From NCBI GenBank assembly GCA_009775605.1, contig VSPV01000040.1:1-18248 (forward strand): 18,248 bases of DNA. Reading direction: 5' to 3'. A program made the position numbers and the translations under genes. Origin of the DNA: Paramuribaculum sp. GTDB taxonomy: Bacteria; Bacteroidota; Bacteroidia; Bacteroidales; Muribaculaceae. Shown here in pieces: positions 14,762 through 18,248 of this stretch. Below the pieces are notes generated by a model that did no database searches, was not told the DNA's origin, and was given only the letters and a program-made list of their open reading frames with translations. Positions within the stretch are counted from its first letter, which is position 1; every line of letters starts with the position of its first letter.

Positions 14762-14805
14762 TACATAATCTAACAAATTGTCTCACAATAAATAGTACTG
14801 ACAAA

Positions 14806-15015
14806 ATGAATACTGACACTATTGGAAGCTGGGCCGGACTCGTCTGGGCCGCCCTTAATGAAGCCGATGTTTTAGGCTCCAAGCAGATTAAAAAAATGAC
14901 AAAACTGAAAGACAAAGAACTTTATGCAGCTCTCGGCTGGCTTGCCCGCGAAAACAAAGTCTCTTTTGAGGAAAGCGGCGACGACAAAGAAGTTCTTGTT
15001 GCATTAGTTAAGTAA
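14806..15015 (+). CDS. Small winged-helix protein (DUF2582 type)
   Basis: A 69-residue protein that fits the small winged helix-turn-helix family found in Bacteroidales, by its start (NTDTIGSWAGLVWAALNE), its recognition-helix-like LKDKELYAALGWLAREN and its closing beta wing (KVSFEESGDDKEVLVALV). Such proteins are thought to bind DNA, but no target is established to my knowledge. It has its own promoter region with two dyads, which could reflect autoregulation (inference), and ends 67 bases before a strong intrinsic terminator. It is therefore probably a single-gene unit, separate from rsgA. The length is complete for the family. Confidence 0.88.
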   Translation: MNTDTIGSWAGLVWAALNEADVLGSKQIKKMTKLKDKELYAALGWLARENKVSFEESGDDKEVLVALVK

Positions 15016-15082
15016 TAGCTCAATTTTTGGGGCGTACCGACATTTATAATGCCGACGCCCGCCTTCAAAAAATTACTTAATC

Positions 15083-15117
15083 AAGCCCGGCACACTTTGC
15101 GCCGGGCTTGGTTTTTC
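15083..15117 (+). terminator. Intrinsic terminator between the winged-helix gene and rsgA
   Basis: AAGCCCGGC (15083-15091) and GCCGGGCTT (15101-15109) make a perfect 9-pair, GC-rich stem with a 9-base loop, followed by GGTTTTT (15110-15116). This is the clearest terminator in the window. It lies inside the longest rsgA reading frame (from 15049), which argues that rsgA really starts downstream at 15148. Confidence 0.85.
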
Positions 15118-15147
15118 AATAAAGAATTCCATGAAAAAACAATAAGA

Positions 15148-16095
15148 ATGGAGGGAACGGTAATTCGCAATACAGGTAGCGCCTATCTGGTGGAGCCCGA
15201 CGGAGGAGGTTCGCCGGTTGAGTGCAAAATCAAAGGAAAATTCAGGCTGAAAGGCATCCGCACCACCAATCCGGTGGCCGTAGGCGACAGAGTCGTGTTC
15301 AACATGCAGACCGACAACACCGCCTACATCACCGAGATAGCCCCCCGGCGCAACTACATAATACGCCGTGCGTCGAACCTCTCGAAAGAAGCCCATATAA
15401 TCGCGGCAAATCTCGACCAGGTATTTCTGATTGCCACCCTCGCCCATCCCCTCACCTCCACCACCTTCATTGACCGTTTCCTCTCCACAGCCGAAGCCTA
15501 CCGGATTCCCGCTACTCTCGTAATCAACAAAATCGACCTGCTCCAAGGCGATCCGGAGGCGCAGGAACTCCTCGAAGGTGTCTGCTACCTTTATCGCTCG
15601 ATAGGGTACCCGGTAGTCCCCGTATCAGCTGAGACAGGAGAAGGAATCGATATACTGCGTGAACGCCTCGCCGGGAAAATAACGCTTCTTTCCGGCAACT
15701 CCGGTGTAGGAAAATCAACGCTAATCAATGCCCTCATTCCGGGCCTCGACCTACGCACCGCAGCCATTTCGGCCATGCACGACACCGGCATGCACACCAC
15801 CACATTCTCTGAGATGTATCCCCTCCCAGGCCAGGATGGCGGTTACATCATAGACACCCCGGGAGTAAAAGGCTTCGGCACTATCGACTACGACCCTCAT
15901 GAAGTGGGACACTTCTTCCCCGAAATATTCCGCCAGTCGGCCTCCTGCCGCTACGGCGACTGCACACACACCCACGAACCCGGCTGCGCCGTGCGCCGCG
16001 CCGTCGACGACCACCGCATCTCCGCCTCCCGCTACGCCTCCTACCTCTCCATCCTCGAAGACTCCTCCCCCGAAAAATACCGCAAACCCTTCTGA
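15148..16095 (+). CDS. rsgA: Ribosome small-subunit GTPase RsgA
   Basis: Circularly permuted GTPase that helps mature the 30S ribosomal subunit and is stimulated by it. From ATG 15148 the protein has 315 residues. An N-terminal OB fold (MEGTVIRNTGSAYLV, ECKIKGKFRLKG, NPVAVGDRVVF) is followed by the permuted G motifs: NKID (G4, 127-130), then the P-loop GNSGVGKST (183-191), then DTPG (G3). A C-terminal zinc knuckle has ligands C267, C272, H274 and C280 in the C-x4-C-x-H-x5-C arrangement. The frame is open to an ATG at 15049, but the extra 33 residues are not family-like and run through a terminator stem. The ATG 15148 follows AATAAGA and gives the normal RsgA N-terminus. I see no clear promoter between terminator and start. 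Confidence 0.95.
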   Translation: MEGTVIRNTGSAYLVEPDGGGSPVECKIKGKFRLKGIRTTNPVAVGDRVVFNMQTDNTAYITEIAPRRNYIIRRASNLSKEAHIIAANLDQVFLIATLAHPLTSTTFIDRFLSTAEAYRIPATLVINKIDLLQGDPEAQELLEGVCYLYRSIGYPVVPVSAETGEGIDILRERLAGKITLLSGNSGVGKSTLINALIPGLDLRTAAISAMHDTGMHTTTFSEMYPLPGQDGGYIIDTPGVKGFGTIDYDPHEVGHFFPEIFRQSASCRYGDCTHTHEPGCAVRRAVDDHRISASRYASYLSILEDSSPEKYRKPF

Positions 16096-16140
16096 TGTAC
16101 TAATACATAACCCTTCCTGAACAGTTTTCACCACATCTGC

Positions 16141-16178
16141 TTCCCCAGAAAAATCCGGGAGGGGTGGAATGTTTTTTT
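16141..16178 (+). terminator. Possible weak intrinsic terminator after rsgA
   Basis: TTCCCC (16141-16146) can pair with GG-t-GGAA (16163-16169), a six-pair stem with one bulged T and a 16-base loop. It is followed by seven T residues (16172-16178). The stem is weak, and the T run doubles as the start of the next promoter's -33 element, so the call is tentative. Confidence 0.35.
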
Positions 16179-16208
16179 GCGGATATTAAGTTATTTTCAC
16201 TAACTTTG
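16176..16208 (+). promoter_or_regulatory. Strong Bacteroidota promoter for the SulP gene
   Basis: TTTG at 16176-16179 and TAACTTTG at 16201-16208 (TAnnTTTG), with 21 bases between, match the Bacteroidota consensus in both halves. Transcription should start near 16215, giving a leader of about 80 bases that contains a stable stem-loop. Confidence 0.8.
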
Positions 16209-16220
16209 CGGCTTCAATTG

Positions 16221-16248
16221 CGGAGGGTGCGCTGATGGCGCGGCTCCG
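16221..16248 (+). promoter_or_regulatory. Stem-loop in the SulP mRNA leader
   Basis: CGGAG (16221-16225) pairs with CTCCG (16244-16248), and inside it GCGC (16229-16232) pairs with GCGC (16238-16241) around the loop TGATG, with small internal bulges. It lies within the predicted 5' untranslated region. It has no T run, so it is not an intrinsic terminator. It might affect mRNA stability or translation; I recognise no riboswitch class. Confidence 0.45.
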
Positions 16249-16294
16249 TCAGTGAGATAAGCATCATAACAACGCTTGAATAATATAGGGAAAA

Positions 16295-18010
16295 ATGACT
16301 TTTACAGGACCGGTGGATTTTAAGCCGAAGATGATTTCGGCTCTCCGCCATTATTCATTGAGCAAATTCAAAGCCGACCTCACGGCCGGCATAGTAGTGG
16401 GCATAGTGGCGCTTCCGCTTGCCATAGCATTCGGTATTGCCAGCGGCGTAAGTCCGTCCATAGGCCTCATCACCGCCATTATCGGCGGCTTTCTGGTTTC
16501 GGCAATGGGTGGCTGCTCGGTACAGATCGGCGGCCCCACAGGTGCGTTCATTGTGATTGTCTACGGCATCATAGCCCAGTTCGGGCTCGAAGGCCTCGCC
16601 ATAGCCACATTCATGGCCGGTCTGATACTGATATTCATGGGAGTATTCAGGATGGGAACGGTAATCAAATTCATTCCCTACCCTATCGTGGTCGGATTCA
16701 CTGCAGGTATCGCGCTCACCATTTTCTCCACCCAGATAAATGACTTTCTGGGTCTCGGCCTGAAAGACCTTCCGGCTGCATTCATTCCTAAATGGGGTGC
16801 ATATTTCCGCAACTTCTCAGCCATCGACTGGCAGACAACTGCCGTAGGCGTGATTTCTCTCCTTATTATAATATTGATGCCGAAAATTTCCAAGCGCATT
16901 CCCGGAGCGCTCGTCTCCATAATTGTGATGACGTTCGCCGCATGGCTGCTGAGCAGGCTGATGCCCGGATTCCACGTTGACACAATCGGCGACCGCTTCG
17001 GCTCCATGTCGACCGACATTCCGCAGCCCCACGGTTTCGAGCTCAACATGGACACAATCAACCGACTGCTTCAGCCGGCATTCACCATCGCCATACTCGG
17101 AGCTATCGAATCGCTGCTCTCGGCTACGGTTGCCGACGGTATCACAGGCTCACGCACCAATACCAACACCGAACTCATAGGCCAGGGCATAGCCAATGCC
17201 GTGGTGCCTTTCTTCGGCGGCATTCCGGTGACCGGCGCAATAGCCCGTACGATGACCAACATCACCAACGGCGGACGCACTCCGGTGGCCGGCGTGATCC
17301 ATGCCGTGGTGCTTCTGCTCATATTCCTTTTCGCGATGCCGCTGATCAACCTTGTGCCTATGGCGTGTCTGGCTGCCGTTCTTATCATGGTTAGCTACAA
17401 CATGAGCGGATGGCGCACCGTGAGGGCTATATTCAAGAACCCCAAGAGCGACATCTCAGTACTTGCCGTCACATTCCTGCTCACAGTAGTATTCGACCTC
17501 ACCATAGCAATAGAAATCGGACTGCTTCTGGCCGTGATACTGTTCCTGCGCCGCGTGATGGAAAACACCCAGATACGCGTATACTCCGAGCAGCTTGATG
17601 TGGCAGAGGGAACCGAAGCAACCACCCACGAAGTGCTCGACGTGGCTCAGGGAGTGGAAATCTACGAAATCGACGGCCCGTTCTTCTTCGGAGTGGCCAC
17701 CAAATTCGACGAGCTCATGCGCAACTCCATGGCCCGGAAACCGATTGTGCGCATTATCCGCATGCGCAAAGTGCCGTTTATCGACGCTACCGGCGTACAC
17801 AATCTCGAGACACTTATAAACTCGTCGCAGGCTGAAGGAATCCACGTTGTGCTTTCGGGAGTAAACGAAAACGTGCACCGTGTCCTCTCTTCGGCTCACG
17901 TGGAGAAACTGGTGGGCGAGGACCATATATGCGACCATATCAGCAAAGCAGTGGTTCTTGCCAACCGGATAGCACTTCAGAAGCAATCTTTCAGCAGACC
18001 GGCATATTGA
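16295..18010 (+). CDS. SulP-family anion transporter with C-terminal STAS domain
   Basis: Inner-membrane transporter, 571 residues. Residues about 10-430 are a string of hydrophobic helices with SulP landmarks: the first-helix region FKADLTAGIVVGIVALPLAI, GGPTGAFIVIVYG, and the conserved GGIPVTGAIARTMTNI loop. A cytoplasmic STAS domain follows (about 445-555; VEIYEIDGPFFFG, then D497-A-T499-G where anti-sigma-antagonist relatives have their switch Ser/Thr). SulP members carry sulfate, bicarbonate, dicarboxylates or other anions with H+ or Na+. No sulfur-assimilation genes lie nearby, so bicarbonate uptake is at least as plausible as sulfate and the substrate is left open. It has its own strong promoter and a structured leader, so it is probably a single-gene unit. 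Confidence 0.94.
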   Translation: MTFTGPVDFKPKMISALRHYSLSKFKADLTAGIVVGIVALPLAIAFGIASGVSPSIGLITAIIGGFLVSAMGGCSVQIGGPTGAFIVIVYGIIAQFGLEGLAIATFMAGLILIFMGVFRMGTVIKFIPYPIVVGFTAGIALTIFSTQINDFLGLGLKDLPAAFIPKWGAYFRNFSAIDWQTTAVGVISLLIIILMPKISKRIPGALVSIIVMTFAAWLLSRLMPGFHVDTIGDRFGSMSTDIPQPHGFELNMDTINRLLQPAFTIAILGAIESLLSATVADGITGSRTNTNTELIGQGIANAVVPFFGGIPVTGAIARTMTNITNGGRTPVAGVIHAVVLLLIFLFAMPLINLVPMACLAAVLIMVSYNMSGWRTVRAIFKNPKSDISVLAVTFLLTVVFDLTIAIEIGLLLAVILFLRRVMENTQIRVYSEQLDVAEGTEATTHEVLDVAQGVEIYEIDGPFFFGVATKFDELMRNSMARKPIVRIIRMRKVPFIDATGVHNLETLINSSQAEGIHVVLSGVNENVHRVLSSAHVEKLVGEDHICDHISKAVVLANRIALQKQSFSRPAY

Positions 18011-18040
18011 GGCGCAGACGGTCCGGCACCGAATTCAGCC

Positions 18041-18059
18041 CGGAAAACTCAATTTTCCG
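18041..18059 (+). repeat. Hairpin after the SulP gene
   Basis: CGGAAAA (18041-18047) and TTTTCCG (18053-18059) form a perfect 7-pair stem with a 5-base loop, 31 bases after the SulP stop. No T run follows directly, so it is not a standard terminator, although it may mark the 3' end of the transcript. Confidence 0.4.
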
Positions 18060-18141
18060 CCCCTAATAGTTAAAAAACAGATATTATCAATTACAACTTT
18101 TAGATTTTTTTTGCTAAAGAACGGCCTACAATAAAAAAACT

Positions 18142-18183
18142 ACAAAATTTTGTTTGGTGAATAAACTTTTTGTATTACCTTTG
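18142..18183 (+). promoter_or_regulatory. Promoter with adjoining palindrome, upstream of the last gene
   Basis: TTTG at 18153-18156 and TACCTTTG at 18176-18183, with 19 bases between, are a textbook Bacteroidota promoter. A perfect 12-base palindrome, ACAAAATTTTGT (18142-18153), overlaps the first base of the -33 element, where a regulator could bind. Transcription would start near 18190, about 44 bases before the ATG at 18234. Confidence 0.75.
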
Positions 18184-18233
18184 TGACGTTTTTGAAGCTA
18201 TAAAAATTGTTTTATTATTTAATCAAAAAGAAA

Positions 18234-18248
18234 ATGAAAAAGTTAGTA
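18234..18248 (+). CDS. Start of an unidentified gene, cut by the window edge
   Basis: An ATG at 18234 reads MKKLV before the window ends. It follows a well-formed promoter and an AT-rich, A-rich leader (AAAAAGAAA just before the ATG), as is typical for Bacteroidota genes. MKKLV could begin a signal peptide, but five codons cannot identify the product. Confidence 0.5.

Noticed and set aside
15049..15147. Extra 33 residues at the RsgA N-terminus
   Set aside because: They run through the perfect terminator stem at 15083-15109 and have no RsgA character.
1..18248. Mobile elements, CRISPR arrays, tRNA/rRNA genes
   Set aside because: I saw no transposase, integrase, repeated spacer structure, rRNA segment or tRNA cloverleaf. 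The window reads as conserved chromosomal backbone.

Overview
The window looks like a chromosomal segment from a Bacteroidales bacterium, most likely of the Muribaculaceae or a close relative. Three things point there: the gene order ftsK-lolA-trxB, the Bacteroidota-type promoters (TTTG about 19-21 bases before TAnnTTTG, no E. coli-like -35/-10), and start codons usually without a strong Shine-Dalgarno sequence. Coding DNA is GC-rich at third codon positions and the spaces between genes are AT-rich. I see no insertion sequence, phage gene, tRNA, rRNA or CRISPR array. This is ordinary core/housekeeping DNA with some poorly characterised genes. Family calls come from recognising motifs by eye, not from a database search.

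Layout, left to right. (1) 1-1954: the 3' end of ftsK (the gamma DNA-binding domain, preceded by an in-frame TAA), then lolA and trxB on the + strand, ending in an intrinsic terminator and a second hairpin. (2) 2122-6579: a promoter and a tight two-gene unit. The first gene encodes a 993-residue protein with tandem receiver-like domains joined to a PEP/pyruvate-binding ATP-grasp module, with no visible phosphohistidine swivel domain. The second, 6 bases on, encodes a coiled-coil protein ending in QLSLF, a match to the beta sliding-clamp binding motif. (3) 6637-12252: a secreted dipeptidyl peptidase IV, a six-helix membrane protein of unknown function, a divergent MiaA tRNA prenyltransferase, and a secreted protein of unknown function whose ATG overlaps the miaA stop. 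(4) 12219-12665: one minus-strand gene, a PepSY-like lipoprotein, whose 3' end overlaps the preceding gene by 34 bases. (5) 12717-14633: a promoter, a periplasmic TPR protein and an endonuclease/exonuclease/phosphatase-family lipoprotein. (6) 14699-16095: a promoter with two dyads, a 69-residue winged-helix protein, a clear intrinsic terminator, then rsgA. (7) 16176-18010: a strong promoter, a leader with a stem-loop, and a SulP-family anion transporter with a STAS domain. (8) 18142-18248: a palindrome, a well-formed promoter and the first five codons of a further gene.

The part most likely to be under-described is the 2179-6579 pair: a response-regulator/ATP-grasp fusion that seems to lack the histidine needed to make PEP, co-transcribed with a coiled-coil protein carrying a predicted clamp-binding tail. 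Several start codons were moved downstream of the longest reading frame, using promoter positions, a terminator and family N-termini (2179, 8898, 10295, 11209, 12765, 15148).
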